A stretch of DNA of 64,000 nucleotides, taken from contig DASXEH010000073.1 of the NCBI GenBank assembly GCA_036490215.1, positions 1 to 64,000 on the forward strand, read 5' to 3'. Below are positions 15,939 through 24,445 of the stretch, in pieces. This stretch comes from JASHSH01 sp036490215 (GTDB lineage: Bacteria > Pseudomonadota > Alphaproteobacteria > Rhodospirillales > Magnetospirillaceae). Made by a program: the position numbers and the translations under genes. Numbering within the stretch: the first letter of the stretch is position 1; each line of letters begins with the position of its first letter. Below the pieces are notes generated by a model. The model did no database searches. It saw only the letters and a list, made by a program, of their open reading frames with translations, and was not told where the DNA came from.

Positions 15939-16999
15939 ACGGCAGCCGCCTGGGGCGAAGGAGTGCTCGGAGTCTGAAGCGTTTGAAGCTTCGCCAACTC
16001 GTCCTTGATGCGATCGTTGAAGCCGCCGGAAACGAGATCGACGACGACGCCGATCGCATTGGCGAAACCGACCGCGTCGGTGCCGCCATGGCTCTTCACG
16101 GCGATGCCATTGAGACCCAGAAACATGGCGCCATTATAGCGCCGCGGATCGGTGCGCAGTTTCACTTTCATGAGTGCGCGCCGTGCCAAGGCGTAACCGA
16201 TGCGCGCGATGAAGGAGTTGTAGAACGCGTCGCGCAGGAAGTGCGTATACAGCTTGGCCGTGCCTTCGCCCACCTTCAGCGCGATATTGCCGGTGAAGCC
16301 ATCGGTCACCACCACATCGGCCGTACCCGCGGGAATGTCGTCGCCTTCGACGAAGCCATGGAAGCGGATCGGCAGGCGGCCGTCGCGCAGGATCGCCGCG
16401 GCGTCGCGCACCGCATCGTTGCCCTTGAGATCTTCGGAACCGACATTGAGCAGGCCGACGATCGGCTGCTCGATGCCGAGCACCGTGCGCGCGAAGACAT
16501 CGCCCATCACGGCGAATTCGACGAGGTTGCGCGCATCGCATTCGATATTGGCGCCGAAGTCGAGCATCACCGTCTCACCGCGCGCGGTCGGAAAGAAACC
16601 GGCCAGCGCCGGCCGGGCGAGGCCAGGCAACATGCGCAGAACGAACTTGGAAACAGCGAGTAACGCGCCGGTGTTGCCGGCCGAGATCAACCCGGCGGCC
16701 CGGCCCTGGGCAACCGCATCGGCGGCCAGCCACATGCTGGTCTGCCGCCCCTGGCGCAGCACCTGCGACGGTTTGGCATCCGCCGTCACCACCTGATCGG
16801 TGTGGATGACCTCGCAAACCTCGCGCGCAGCGGCGTTCTTCTTCTCGGCCAGCAACGGCTCGATCTTGGCGCGGTCGCCGAACAGCAGGAAGCGCGCTTG
16901 AGGATAACGCTCGCGCGCGATGGCAACGCCTTCGATCACCACATCGGGGGCTTTGTCCCCACCCATGGCGTCGAGTGCGATCGTCAACGGCGTGGTCAA
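15935..16999 (-). CDS. plsX: Phosphate acyltransferase PlsX
   Basis: PlsX makes acyl-phosphate from acyl-ACP for the PlsY step of phospholipid synthesis; it is a peripheral membrane enzyme. The 354-residue protein begins TIALDAMGGDKAPDVVIEGV, contains GLISAGNTGALLA, TVMLDFGANI and VVVTDGFTGNIALKVGEG, all typical of the family. No ATG or GTG precedes the conserved N-terminus, so the start is a TTG at 16999, with GGGGG 11 nt upstream. The gene lies 39 bp after rpmF and overlaps fabH by 4 bases. Confidence 0.95.
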   Translation of the reverse strand: MTTPLTIALDAMGGDKAPDVVIEGVAIARERYPQARFLLFGDRAKIEPLLAEKKNAAAREVCEVIHTDQVVTADAKPSQVLRQGRQTSMWLAADAVAQGRAAGLISAGNTGALLAVSKFVLRMLPGLARPALAGFFPTARGETVMLDFGANIECDARNLVEFAVMGDVFARTVLGIEQPIVGLLNVGSEDLKGNDAVRDAAAILRDGRLPIRFHGFVEGDDIPAGTADVVVTDGFTGNIALKVGEGTAKLYTHFLRDAFYNSFIARIGYALARRALMKVKLRTDPRRYNGAMFLGLNGIAVKSHGGTDAVGFANAIGVVVDLVSGGFNDRIKDELAKLQTLQTPSTPSPQAAAV

Positions 17000-17038
17000 A
17001 GCTTCAGGCCCCCAAAACCAAAGGGTTACGAAGCGATG

Positions 17039-17227
17039 TTAAGCGGCAGCGTCTTTCTGAGCAACCACCTCGCGGTCAGCATAGTGACCGCAAGAGGAGC
17101 ACACATGATGCGCGCGCTTACGCTCGCCGCAATTCGGGCATTCCATATGTCCGACCGGCTTCAAGGCGTGATGGGCGCGGCGCATATCGCGACGCGACTT
17201 GGAGGTTTTCTTCTTCGGAACGGCCAT
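17039..17227 (-). CDS. rpmF: 50S ribosomal protein L32
   Basis: This 62-residue protein starts MAVPKKKTSKSRRDMRRAHH, the L32 signature. The zinc ribbon is complete: Cys30, Cys33, Cys43 and Cys46 (CPNC and CSSC), so this is the zinc-binding form. It heads the rpmF-plsX-fabH group. The usual upstream partner, a YceD/DUF177 gene, is not adjacent but lies 1.7 kb away at 18949. Confidence 0.97.
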   Translation of the reverse strand: MAVPKKKTSKSRRDMRRAHHALKPVGHMECPNCGERKRAHHVCSSCGHYADREVVAQKDAAA

Positions 17228-17429
17228 GTTCGTAAACTCGCAGCAAAAACGGGCAATTGGGAAGGCAGGTTAGTAACGGAAATCGGCCGTAGTATCAAGC
17301 CTGACGGCAACCCCGGTCTCCCCGCCACTTTTACGCCATAGTTTCTCACTCTTAAGCCATGATCCCATGGGAGATTTCGCTCCGGCGGCTAACCGCCACC
17401 GTCACTCCCAATACGAAGGAAATAATCCA

Positions 17430-18002
17430 ATGAACGCTGAACGCAAGATTTTCGGGCTCCGCGCGGTCGCCGCCTCCGCGGCTTTGAGCACCGCCCTGCT
17501 CTTCGCCGCGTCGAGCTATGCCGCCGATGCGACGACCCAAGCGCCGGCCGACAACAGCCAGGCTGCCCCCGCCGCCCCGGCCCAGGCCGCCGCTCCGGCT
17601 GCCGGCAAGCATGAAGACCGCGTCGATGCGCGGATCAAGGAACTGCATGCAAAGCTGCACATCACCGAGGCCCAGAAGCCGCAATGGGACGCGTATGTCC
17701 AGACGTTGCGCGACAACGCCGCAGCGATGGATCAGGGCTCGCAGCAGCTAAGCGACGCAGCCAAGGCGCGCATGACCAAGGCGAAGATGACCGCGCTCGA
17801 CGATCTCAAGGCCTATGAGCAATTCGCCGACGCCAAGGCCAACGTTGACCAGCAGCATTCCGAGGGGCTGAAGAAGCTCGTGCCGGCTTTCGAGGCGCTC
17901 TACAACACGATGTCCGATCATCAGAAGAAGATCACCGACCGCATGTTCGACGAGGCGCGTCGGATGCACGAAGCCAAAATGCAGCAGCACGCCAAAGGCT
18001 GA
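17430..18002 (+). CDS. Periplasmic LTXXQ (Spy/CpxP-like) protein
   Basis: This 190-residue protein has a signal peptide (residues 1-31, ending SSYA-ADA), an Ala/Pro/Gln-rich linker (about 35-60), and a helical domain with the LTXXQ-like motif LHITEAQKPQW. This family includes the periplasmic chaperone Spy and the stress sensor CpxP. The ATG at 17430 follows GAAGGA by 9 nt and gives the signal peptide. Mature protein is helical and rich in Lys and Met. A small His-rich secreted protein follows 42 bp downstream, suggesting a shared envelope or metal-stress role. Confidence 0.85.
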   Translation: MNAERKIFGLRAVAASAALSTALLFAASSYAADATTQAPADNSQAAPAAPAQAAAPAAGKHEDRVDARIKELHAKLHITEAQKPQWDAYVQTLRDNAAAMDQGSQQLSDAAKARMTKAKMTALDDLKAYEQFADAKANVDQQHSEGLKKLVPAFEALYNTMSDHQKKITDRMFDEARRMHEAKMQQHAKG

Positions 18003-18044
18003 TCCCGCCATTGAGGCTTCGTATTTCGTGAAGGAGGATGTGTC

Positions 18045-18299
18045 ATGAAAATCTCCCGCATCATCGCCGCGATTGTTTTCGCCGGCTTTGCCGGTGGCGC
18101 CGTCGCGACGCCTGCCTTCGCCGATTGGCATCGCGACCACGACCGGCACTGGCATGACCCGCACTGGCACGACCCGCATTGCTGCGGCGGGCCGGGCGTT
18201 GTCATCGCCCAGCCGCCGGTGGTCTACGCGGCGCCGCAGCCGTACTACGCCCCGCCGCCGCCCATGGTCGGTCTGGGCCTCGACGTCCATATTCGCTGA
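18045..18299 (+). CDS. Small secreted His-rich protein
   Basis: This 84-residue protein has a signal peptide ending ATPAFA-DWH. The mature part is a His/Asp/Trp cluster (HRDHDRHWHDPHWHDPHCC, residues about 29-47), with a tandem WHDPH repeat and two adjacent cysteines, followed by a Pro/Tyr-rich tail. The composition suggests metal binding in the periplasm. A strong ribosome site (AAGGAGG) precedes the ATG. It lies downstream of the LTXXQ protein and probably shares its mRNA. I do not recognise a named family. Confidence 0.75.
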   Translation: MKISRIIAAIVFAGFAGGAVATPAFADWHRDHDRHWHDPHWHDPHCCGGPGVVIAQPPVVYAAPQPYYAPPPPMVGLGLDVHIR

Positions 18300-18310
18300 G
18301 TCCGCGTTCT

Positions 18311-18389
18311 GACGCTCTCGTCCTGAGAGCGTCTTGAACCGTATCGCCCCGATGCGTGTCCTTCCCGGATACGCATCGGGGTAACGGTT
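18311..18389 (+). terminator. Two tandem hairpins after the His-rich protein gene
   Basis: Hairpin 1 has a perfect 9-bp stem, GACGCTCTC/GAGAGCGTC (18311-18333). Hairpin 2 has a perfect 11-bp stem, CCCCGATGCGT/ACGCATCGGGG (18347-18381), with outer arms AACCGT/ACGGTT that extend it. Neither is followed by a clean T run, so they may protect mRNA ends as much as terminate. Confidence 0.5.
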
Positions 18390-18588
18390 TCCCCTACTTC
18401 TCCCATCATCCTTTCGCGCAACCCTGTATGGCATGGGGGTTGCGAGGTTCTGCGTGTCCCATGCGGCCATGGACGCGACTCCTCGGAATTCGAGGCGATC
18501 GCGATAGGGCTTAAGGGACAACCATGCCTAGGGCTCGGCAAAAACTGCCGGGTGACGCGCATGGGACCTCAACGACGCGGGAGCGGCC

Positions 18589-18948
18589 ATGAGCATCCTG
18601 GGGATCTTCGGAACGGTCGGCGGCGCGAGTTCGGCTCAGCCGGCCGCAGCCGGATCGAGCGCGAGTTCGGGCATGTCGTCGAAGGCGGCCAGCGAGAGCA
18701 ACGCCGCCGTGCAGAGCTTCATGAACTACATGAAGGAAACGCCGGCGCAGCGCTTCGAGGATTCCTGGCTTGCCGCGCATGGGCTGACCGAGAAAGAACT
18801 CAACGCGATGCCGGCCGACAAGCGCGAAGCCATCCTCAAGCAGATGGCCGAAGACATGAAGAAGGACGTCCAGCAAGCCACGCAGAAGAAACTGGCCCAG
18901 AGCTCAGGCGGCGCCGGCGCCGCAGCCAGCATGCTCAGCCTGAGCTGA
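18589..18948 (+). CDS. Hypothetical protein, 119 residues
   Basis: I do not recognise this protein. It has a Ser/Ala/Gly-rich N-terminal 40 residues, a helical central part (SFMNYMKETPAQRFEDSW, GLTEKELNAMPADKREAILK) and a Lys/Gln-rich helix before a Gly/Ala-rich end. There is no signal peptide or membrane segment. A GGGAG ribosome site precedes the ATG. Its TGA abuts the stop of the convergent YceD-like gene (18949) with no spacer. Confidence 0.7.
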   Translation: MSILGIFGTVGGASSAQPAAAGSSASSGMSSKAASESNAAVQSFMNYMKETPAQRFEDSWLAAHGLTEKELNAMPADKREAILKQMAEDMKKDVQQATQKKLAQSSGGAGAAASMLSLS

Positions 18949-19488
18949 TCACTTTTCCTTTTTGAGCTTGGCCAGCGCGGCGAAGGGATTTTGCCGCTGT
19001 TCGGGTTCGCCTTCCTCCGGCCGGTCGAAGACCGCGCCCGGCGCGCGCGGATAGGGATCGAGGGCCAGCGCCACTTCCTCGGCTACCGCTTCGCCGATAT
19101 CGATGATGCCGTCGACCAGCGGGTCGGGCGGTTCCTCGGCGTCCAAATCGAATTCCATATCGTCGAGATCGTCGCTCGGCGGCTTGGCGTCGGGCGAATA
19201 GACGCGCTCGAACTCTTCCTCGATCTTGGCCGGCACATCGACCAGCGTCACCACACAAGCCTGATGCACCTGCGCCTCGACGCGGCCCGCCAGGCGCACC
19301 ATGTTGCCGGCCAAGGGCTTCAACGTCAGATGGGCCTTCAGCGTATCGATGCCGAGAATGCCGAACCGTTTGGCCAGCGCCTTGCGCTCGGCTTCGTCGG
19401 CTTCGATCACGAAATGCTTCTCGCGATCCTTAAGCTGATCGACGGCAATCGGCCGCGGGAATTCGGGGGGCTGCGTAGCCTCGCTCAT
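18949..19488 (-). CDS. YceD/DUF177 family protein
   Basis: This 179-residue protein matches the DUF177 (YceD) family, which in bacteria and plants is linked to 23S rRNA accumulation or large-subunit assembly. Visible features are the central VRLAGRVEAQVHQACVVTLV segment with the conserved Cys, a strongly acidic stretch (SDDLDDMEFDLDAEEPPDP), and DGIIDIGEAVAEEVALALDP. In many bacteria the gene sits beside rpmF; here it is 1.7 kb away and instead overlaps the bc1 chaperone gene by 4 bases (ATGA). Confidence 0.9.
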   Translation of the reverse strand: MSEATQPPEFPRPIAVDQLKDREKHFVIEADEAERKALAKRFGILGIDTLKAHLTLKPLAGNMVRLAGRVEAQVHQACVVTLVDVPAKIEEEFERVYSPDAKPPSDDLDDMEFDLDAEEPPDPLVDGIIDIGEAVAEEVALALDPYPRAPGAVFDRPEEGEPEQRQNPFAALAKLKKEK

Positions 19489-20018
19489 GCAAGCACGGGC
19501 TCCGGGAAATGGACCTTTCCGATCAGTAACGAGTCCGTGCCCTGCTCCGCCAGATCGGCGACGGCGGTGGTCATGTACTGCGCCACGCGGGCGACCGCGT
19601 CGGCGGCAACCGGCTTGCCGCGATAGAGATTGCGGCCCAGCGCTTCGGCCAACACGGCGGGGTCGCTAAGACCCGGTTCGTAGGCGGCGATGCGGCCCAT
19701 CAGCGCCTTGACCATCGTCTTCACCTTGCGGCCGACCGACAGATCGCCGACGCCGATCTCGCGCAGGTTCTCGTCCATATCGGTGAACATATGATCGAAC
19801 AGCGCCTGGGACACGGCGCCCGCCTGCTGCCCGGCGTCGCGCAGCCGGTAGAAGATCAGAAACACATGCAACGACAGGAGATCGAACCGGCCATCGAGCG
19901 TATCGGGCACAGCCGCGTGCAGGTAAAATTCGGGCCGGCGCGCCTGGGCAACGGCTGCTTCATAAAGCGTGGCAGCCACTTGGTCGGTACGGGTGGGTCC
20001 GAAAAGACGTTTCAACAT
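19485..20018 (-). CDS. Ubiquinol-cytochrome c chaperone (Cbp3-like)
   Basis: This 177-residue protein resembles the CBP3/UQCC1 family, which assists assembly of the cytochrome bc1 complex. Family features include LYEAAVAQARRPEFY, DTLDGRFDLLSLHVFLIFYRL and a conserved Asp/Glu helix LFDHMFTDMDENLREIGVGD. The ATG at 20018 follows GGAGTG by 6 nt and is preferred to a longer frame reaching 20075. It implies the organism respires through a bc1 complex. It is translationally coupled to the YceD-like gene. Confidence 0.9.
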   Translation of the reverse strand: MLKRLFGPTRTDQVAATLYEAAVAQARRPEFYLHAAVPDTLDGRFDLLSLHVFLIFYRLRDAGQQAGAVSQALFDHMFTDMDENLREIGVGDLSVGRKVKTMVKALMGRIAAYEPGLSDPAVLAEALGRNLYRGKPVAADAVARVAQYMTTAVADLAEQGTDSLLIGKVHFPEPVLA

Positions 20019-20185
20019 GAAGGCACTCCGATGCCGCGGTTGACAATTCGAGCGCGCGGCGTGCAAGTTGCGCACAGTATCGGCCCGGGGTTGGGCCGGT
20101 CAATTGGCCCGGTTCGTGGGTGGCTCGGTTAGCGATACGTGGGTTGACGATCCTGGGGCCGATCGGGGTTCATTCAGTGGTTCGC

Positions 20186-20632
20186 ATGATTCATCGTTCA
20201 TATCGTTTGCTTTTCGCCGCGGCCATGGTCGCCGGCGTTGCCGCCTGCGGTCCCGATGTGATCCCGCATGGCGATCTTCCCCAGCCCGACCACCTGTCGC
20301 AGATCGAGCCGGGCCGCACCCGGTCCGACGTGCTGGCGCTATTAGGCACACCCTCGACCACATTCAATCTGGACGCCGACCGCTGGTACTACATCAGCAA
20401 CCAGAGCCAAGAATATATGTGGCACCACATCGAGGAAGTCTCGCGGCTGGTCATCGTCATCGATTTCGACAAGAAGGGCGTGGTCACCGGCGTGCGCAAG
20501 CTGACGCTGAAGGACGGTGAAGACGTCGCCATGGTCGAGCGCACCACGCCCACCTCTGGCAACACCCTGTCGCTGCTCGGCCAGCTGGTCGGCAACGTCG
20601 GCCGCTTCGACACCAGCACCGCAACGAAGTGA
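20186..20632 (+). CDS. bamE: Outer-membrane assembly lipoprotein BamE (SmpA/OmlA)
   Basis: This 148-residue lipoprotein has a signal peptide with lipobox VAAC near residue 21 and the SmpA/OmlA domain: DHLSQIEPGRTRSDVLALLG, then PSTTFNLDADRWYYIS and VVIDFDKKGVVTGV-like strand. BamE stabilises the BamA-BamD complex that inserts beta-barrel proteins. The Gln/Thr-rich tail after residue 125 is extra. Start chosen at the ATG (20186) that begins the signal peptide. It diverges from the bc1 chaperone. Confidence 0.9.
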   Translation: MIHRSYRLLFAAAMVAGVAACGPDVIPHGDLPQPDHLSQIEPGRTRSDVLALLGTPSTTFNLDADRWYYISNQSQEYMWHHIEEVSRLVIVIDFDKKGVVTGVRKLTLKDGEDVAMVERTTPTSGNTLSLLGQLVGNVGRFDTSTATK

Positions 20633-20650
20633 GGTCACGCGCTGTGTGAC

Positions 20651-20729
20651 GTCATTGCGAGCGCAGCGAAGCAATCCAGCTTCGTGCCTCGAATATGGAT
20701 TGCTTCGGCGCTGCGCTTCTCGCAATGAC
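20651..20729. repeat. REP-like palindromic repeat, family B, copy 1
   Basis: Arms GTCATTGCGAGCGCAGCGAA and GCTTCGGC...CTCGCAATGAC are inverted around a short spacer, with GCAATCCA/TGGATTGC pairing within. The same 28-35 bp arms recur at 32155, 45104, 48580 and 59868, with half copies at 46561 and 53050. All copies are intergenic. This is a REP/BIME-like family. Confidence 0.85.
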
Positions 20730-20740
20730 AGCCTGGGAAA

Positions 20741-20773
20741 ACAAAAAGGGCGGAACCTTGCGGTTCCGCCCTT
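20741..20773 (-). terminator. Rho-independent terminator of hppA
   Basis: A perfect 12-bp stem, AAGGGCGGAACC and GGTTCCGCCCTT with a 4-nt loop, lies 23 bp beyond the hppA stop codon and is followed on the minus strand by TTTGTTTT. This is a textbook intrinsic terminator. Confidence 0.92.
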
Positions 20774-20795
20774 CTCGTTTAGACCGCGTCGCGTC

Positions 20796-22874
20796 TTAGT
20801 GCGGCGCCACCATCGCCAACAGCAGCAAGGCAACGATGTTGATGATCTTGATCATCGGGTTGACGGCCGGACCAGCGGTGTCCTTGTAGGGATCGCCGAC
20901 GGTGTCGCCGGTCACCGCCGCCTTATGGGCGTCGGAGCCTTTGCCACCGTAGTTGCCGTCTTCGATGTACTTCTTGGCGTTGTCCCACGCGCCGCCGCCC
21001 GAGGTCATCGAGAGCGCGACGAACAGGCCGGTGACGATCGTGCCGAGCAGCATCGCGCCCAGGGACGAGAAGGCCGGCCCCATGCCCGCGACGAGATCGA
21101 TCACGATGAACAGGACGATCGGCGCCAGAACCGGCAACAGCGAGGGGATGATCATCTCGCGGATGGCGGCCTTGGTCAGCATGTCGACCGCGCGGCCATA
21201 TTCCGGCTTAGCGGTGCCGGCCATGATGCCCGGGATCTCCTTGAACTGACGCCGTACTTCAACGACGACTGCACCGGCGGCACGACCCACCGCCTGCATG
21301 CCCATCGCGCCGAACAGGTAGGGCAGCAGACCGCCGATGAAGAGCCCGATCACGACGAACGGATCCTGCAGGGCGAAGCTGACCTTGAGATCGGCGAAGT
21401 AGTGCTGCAAGTCCTCGGTGTAAGAGGCGAACAGCACCAGCGCGGCGAGACCTGCCGAACCGATCGCGTAACCCTTGGTGACGGCCTTGGTGGTGTTACC
21501 CACCGCGTCGAGCGCGTCGGTGATCTTGCGCACGTCCTTGGGCAGGTCCGACATTTCGGCGATGCCGCCGGCGTTGTCGGTAACCGGACCATAGGCGTCG
21601 AGCGCCACGATCATGCCGGCCAGGGCCAGCATCGTGGTCACCGCGATGGCGATGCCGAACAGGCCCGCCGTCAGATAGGTGACGATGATGCCGATCGAGA
21701 TCACCAGCACGGGAAGCGCGGTGGCTTCCATCGAGACGGCGAGACCCTGGATCACGTTGGTGCCGTGACCCGTGGTCGAGGCCTTCGCGACGCTACGAAC
21801 CGGGCGATAGTCGGTGCCGGTGTAGTACTCGGTGATCCACACCAGGAGGCCGGTGATGACCAGACCGACCACGGAGCAGACATAGAGCGAGCCCGAGGTG
21901 ATGGCCAAGCCGTTTGCCGTGGTGAAGACGGTCGAGAAGCCGCCCATCAGCCATTGCACCAGACCCGCGATGGCGATCAGCGAAAGGATGCCGGTCACGA
22001 TCAGGCCCTTATACAGCGCCCGCATGATCTTCATCGACGAGTCGAGACGCACGAAGAACGTGCCGATCACCGAGGTGACGATGCAGGCACCGCCCACGGC
22101 CAGCGGGAAGAGCATCAGCACTTCCTGGGCCGGGCCGGTGAAGAAGATCGAGGCCAGCAGCATGGTGGCGACGATCGTCACCGCATAGGTCTCGAACAGG
22201 TCGGCCGCCATACCTGCGCAGTCGCCGACATTGTCGGCGATCACGGCCGGGTTGCGTGGATCATCCTCGGGAATGCCGGCTTCGACCTTACCCACCAGAT
22301 CGGCGCCGACATCGGCACCCTTGGTGAAGATGCCGCCGCCGAGACGCGCGAAGATCGAGATCAGCGACGCGCCGAAGGAGAGCGCAACCAGCGCTTCAAC
22401 CTGCGGACGGCCTTCGATGCCGAGGTTCTTGAGGACGATGTAATAGATGGCAACGCCCAAGAGGCCGAGGCCGACGACCAGAAGGCCGGTGACCGCGCCC
22501 GACTTGAAGGCGACGCTGAGCGCCTGCGCCATGCCGCTGCTGCGGGCAGCCTCAGCCGTACGCACATTGGCGCGCACCGAGACGTTCATGCCGATATAGC
22601 CGGCCAGAGCCGACAGAACCGAGCCGATGACGAAGCCGATCGCGACATACATGCCCAGGCGGATGCCGAGGATGATGGCGATGACGACGCCGACGATGGC
22701 GATGGTGGTGTATTGCCGGTTGAGGTAGGCGCGAGCGCCTTCCTGAACGGCGGCGGCGATCTCCTGCATGCGCGGCGTACCGGCCGGTGCAGCAAGAACG
22801 GAACGTACGGCCCAGGCGCCGTACAGCAGCGCGATCACGCCGCAGATCAGGACAAAGGCATAAGCGATACCCAT
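20796..22874 (-). CDS. hppA: K+-independent H+-translocating membrane pyrophosphatase
   Basis: This protein hydrolyses pyrophosphate and pumps protons outward across the membrane. It has 692 residues, about 16 helices, and the catalytic motif DVGADLVGKVE at 188-198 followed by DNVGDCAGMAADLFE. Lys463 and Thr466 (GNTTKAVTKGYAIGSAG region) are the residues that mark the potassium-independent subclass; the K+-dependent class has Ala and Gly there. A strong terminator follows. It is transcribed leftward with its own upstream gap of 130 bp. Confidence 0.96.
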   Translation of the reverse strand: MGIAYAFVLICGVIALLYGAWAVRSVLAAPAGTPRMQEIAAAVQEGARAYLNRQYTTIAIVGVVIAIILGIRLGMYVAIGFVIGSVLSALAGYIGMNVSVRANVRTAEAARSSGMAQALSVAFKSGAVTGLLVVGLGLLGVAIYYIVLKNLGIEGRPQVEALVALSFGASLISIFARLGGGIFTKGADVGADLVGKVEAGIPEDDPRNPAVIADNVGDCAGMAADLFETYAVTIVATMLLASIFFTGPAQEVLMLFPLAVGGACIVTSVIGTFFVRLDSSMKIMRALYKGLIVTGILSLIAIAGLVQWLMGGFSTVFTTANGLAITSGSLYVCSVVGLVITGLLVWITEYYTGTDYRPVRSVAKASTTGHGTNVIQGLAVSMEATALPVLVISIGIIVTYLTAGLFGIAIAVTTMLALAGMIVALDAYGPVTDNAGGIAEMSDLPKDVRKITDALDAVGNTTKAVTKGYAIGSAGLAALVLFASYTEDLQHYFADLKVSFALQDPFVVIGLFIGGLLPYLFGAMGMQAVGRAAGAVVVEVRRQFKEIPGIMAGTAKPEYGRAVDMLTKAAIREMIIPSLLPVLAPIVLFIVIDLVAGMGPAFSSLGAMLLGTIVTGLFVALSMTSGGGAWDNAKKYIEDGNYGGKGSDAHKAAVTGDTVGDPYKDTAGPAVNPMIKIINIVALLLLAMVAPH

Positions 22875-23006
22875 GCTTCCTCGCTTAAAGAATTGTTTCG
22901 ATTATAAAATCCCCCGCCGCGCATGGCGCGGCCGGACCGCGCAGGCACGCGCGGCGGCGGTAAACTGCCAGAACCGGAACGCCTGTGCAACAACGGCCGA
23001 AATAAA

Positions 23007-23462
23007 TCACCGATCGTAGATGGCCTTGATCACCACATCCTGGATCAGGCCTTTGCCCACGGTCTTATCGGCAGCCATCATCAACCGGTCGTGAATTAAC
23101 TTCTTATCGGCGGCCGAATGGGCATCGGAATGGTTCGGAACCAGCTCAAACAGGGTCAAAGTGAAGGCATTGACGATCAGAGGCATCTTGGCTTCGATCT
23201 TGGACCGGTCGGCCTTCATGACGTCGAGTGCGATATCCAGGCCCAATGACCGGTTAATGCCGTGATCCTGAACCACGGGGATGATGAAACTGCCGACGGC
23301 GGCTTCGTCATGGGCGGGGGGTGGCGGTGGCGCCGGCGGCGCCGGCGGGGCCTTGGGTTTCATCAAATTGGCCAGCGGGCCGACATGCAGAAAGATCGAC
23401 GCGGCCGCCGCCCCGCCGCCCAGCAGCGCGATCAGAACGACAATGATGATGATCCGCTTCAT
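23007..23462 (-). CDS. FliL-like single-pass membrane protein
   Basis: This 151-residue protein has one N-terminal transmembrane helix (residues 4-26), a Pro/Ala-rich linker (KAPPAPPAPPPPPAHDEAA) and a periplasmic domain resembling FliL (SLGLDIALDV, IEAKMPLIVNAFTLTLFEL). FliL proteins sit around flagellar stators. It is the last gene of the rib-nusB-thiL operon, overlapping thiL by 4 bases, away from any flagellar cluster in the window. The FliL assignment is by overall pattern only; it may be a more general envelope protein. Confidence 0.7.
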   Translation of the reverse strand: MKRIIIIVVLIALLGGGAAAASIFLHVGPLANLMKPKAPPAPPAPPPPPAHDEAAVGSFIIPVVQDHGINRSLGLDIALDVMKADRSKIEAKMPLIVNAFTLTLFELVPNHSDAHSAADKKLIHDRLMMAADKTVGKGLIQDVVIKAIYDR

Positions 23463-24445
23463 GACCCGAAATGCCGATAGCCCCGCGCCGGCAAAGTCAT
23501 CGTCTTGCCGCTCGCCCGTTCCACGCGCACACCCGATCCGGTGATGATCTCCCCGATGGGGGTGAGGCGCAAGCCGAGATCGGCGCCGAGCGTCTCCAGC
23601 CGTTCTTCCGCGTCAGGCGGTGCGGTGAAGAGCAGTTCGTAATCGTCGCCGCCGGTCAGGGCCGTGGCCAGCCCCTGCCCCAACCCCGCCTCGATCGCCG
23701 CACGGCCAGCATCGGACAGGGGCACCTGATCGGCGTTGACGACCGCACCGACACCGGAGGCTTCGCAGATATGGCCAAGATCGCCGACCAGCCCATCGGA
23801 GATATCCATCGCCGCATGGGCGATGCCGATCAGAGCACGGCCGAGTTTGAGGCGCGGTTCGGGCAGACGATAGCGGACCGACAGCGCGGCAATGTCATTG
23901 GGCTTGAGGGCGCTCGCCTCGCCGCGCGCGGCGACCAGGCCGAACGCCCCATCGCCGATGGTGCCCGACACCCAAATCGTGTCGCCCACCTGCGCGCGCG
24001 ACCGCCGCAGTTCCTTACCGGTCTCGACCATGCCAATGGCCGTCAGCGCAAAGGTGGCCGGACCGGGCGTGGCTACCGTGTCGCCGCCGAGCAGCGACAC
24101 ACCGAACGTATTGCAATCGGCCGCCAGACCGCCGGCGAACTCCTCCATCCAGGTCGCGGTGGCGTTCCGCGCGAAACTGGCAACGAGCAGCAGGCCCTTG
24201 GGTATCGCCCCCATGGCCGCCAAGTCGGACAAATTGACGCGCACCAGCTTGCGCGCCACCAGTTCGGGCGCATCGTCGGGCAGATAATGGACACCGGCGA
24301 CGATGGCGTCCGTCGTCATCACCAGACTATGGCCGGGCGGACAATCGACGAGGGCCGCATCGTCACGCAGATCGAGAGCGCCGGGATCGGTTGCCAGCGG
24401 CGCGAATAGATTGCGGATGAGATCGAATTCGTCAGGCGCCGGCAC
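23459..24445 (-). CDS. thiL: Thiamine-monophosphate kinase
   Basis: ThiL phosphorylates thiamine monophosphate to thiamine pyrophosphate using ATP. The protein (about 328 residues from a GTG at 24445, or 338 from a GTG at 24475) starts EFDLIRNLFAPL and has the ThiL motifs: LRDDAALVDCPPGHSLV, ARKLVRVNLSDLAAMGAIPKG, LLGGDTVATPG, AAMDISDGLVGDLGHI and ALTGGDDYELLFT. It overlaps nusB at its start and the FliL-like gene at its end. Confidence 0.95.
   Translation of the reverse strand: MPAPDEFDLIRNLFAPLATDPGALDLRDDAALVDCPPGHSLVMTTDAIVAGVHYLPDDAPELVARKLVRVNLSDLAAMGAIPKGLLLVASFARNATATWMEEFAGGLAADCNTFGVSLLGGDTVATPGPATFALTAIGMVETGKELRRSRAQVGDTIWVSGTIGDGAFGLVAARGEASALKPNDIAALSVRYRLPEPRLKLGRALIGIAHAAMDISDGLVGDLGHICEASGVGAVVNADQVPLSDAGRAAIEAGLGQGLATALTGGDDYELLFTAPPDAEERLETLGADLGLRLTPIGEIITGSGVRVERASGKTMTLPARGYRHFGS

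Noticed and set aside
20517..22907. Long open frame opposite hppA
   Set aside because: It has the same GC-skew origin and a low-complexity product full of Asp, His and Arg.
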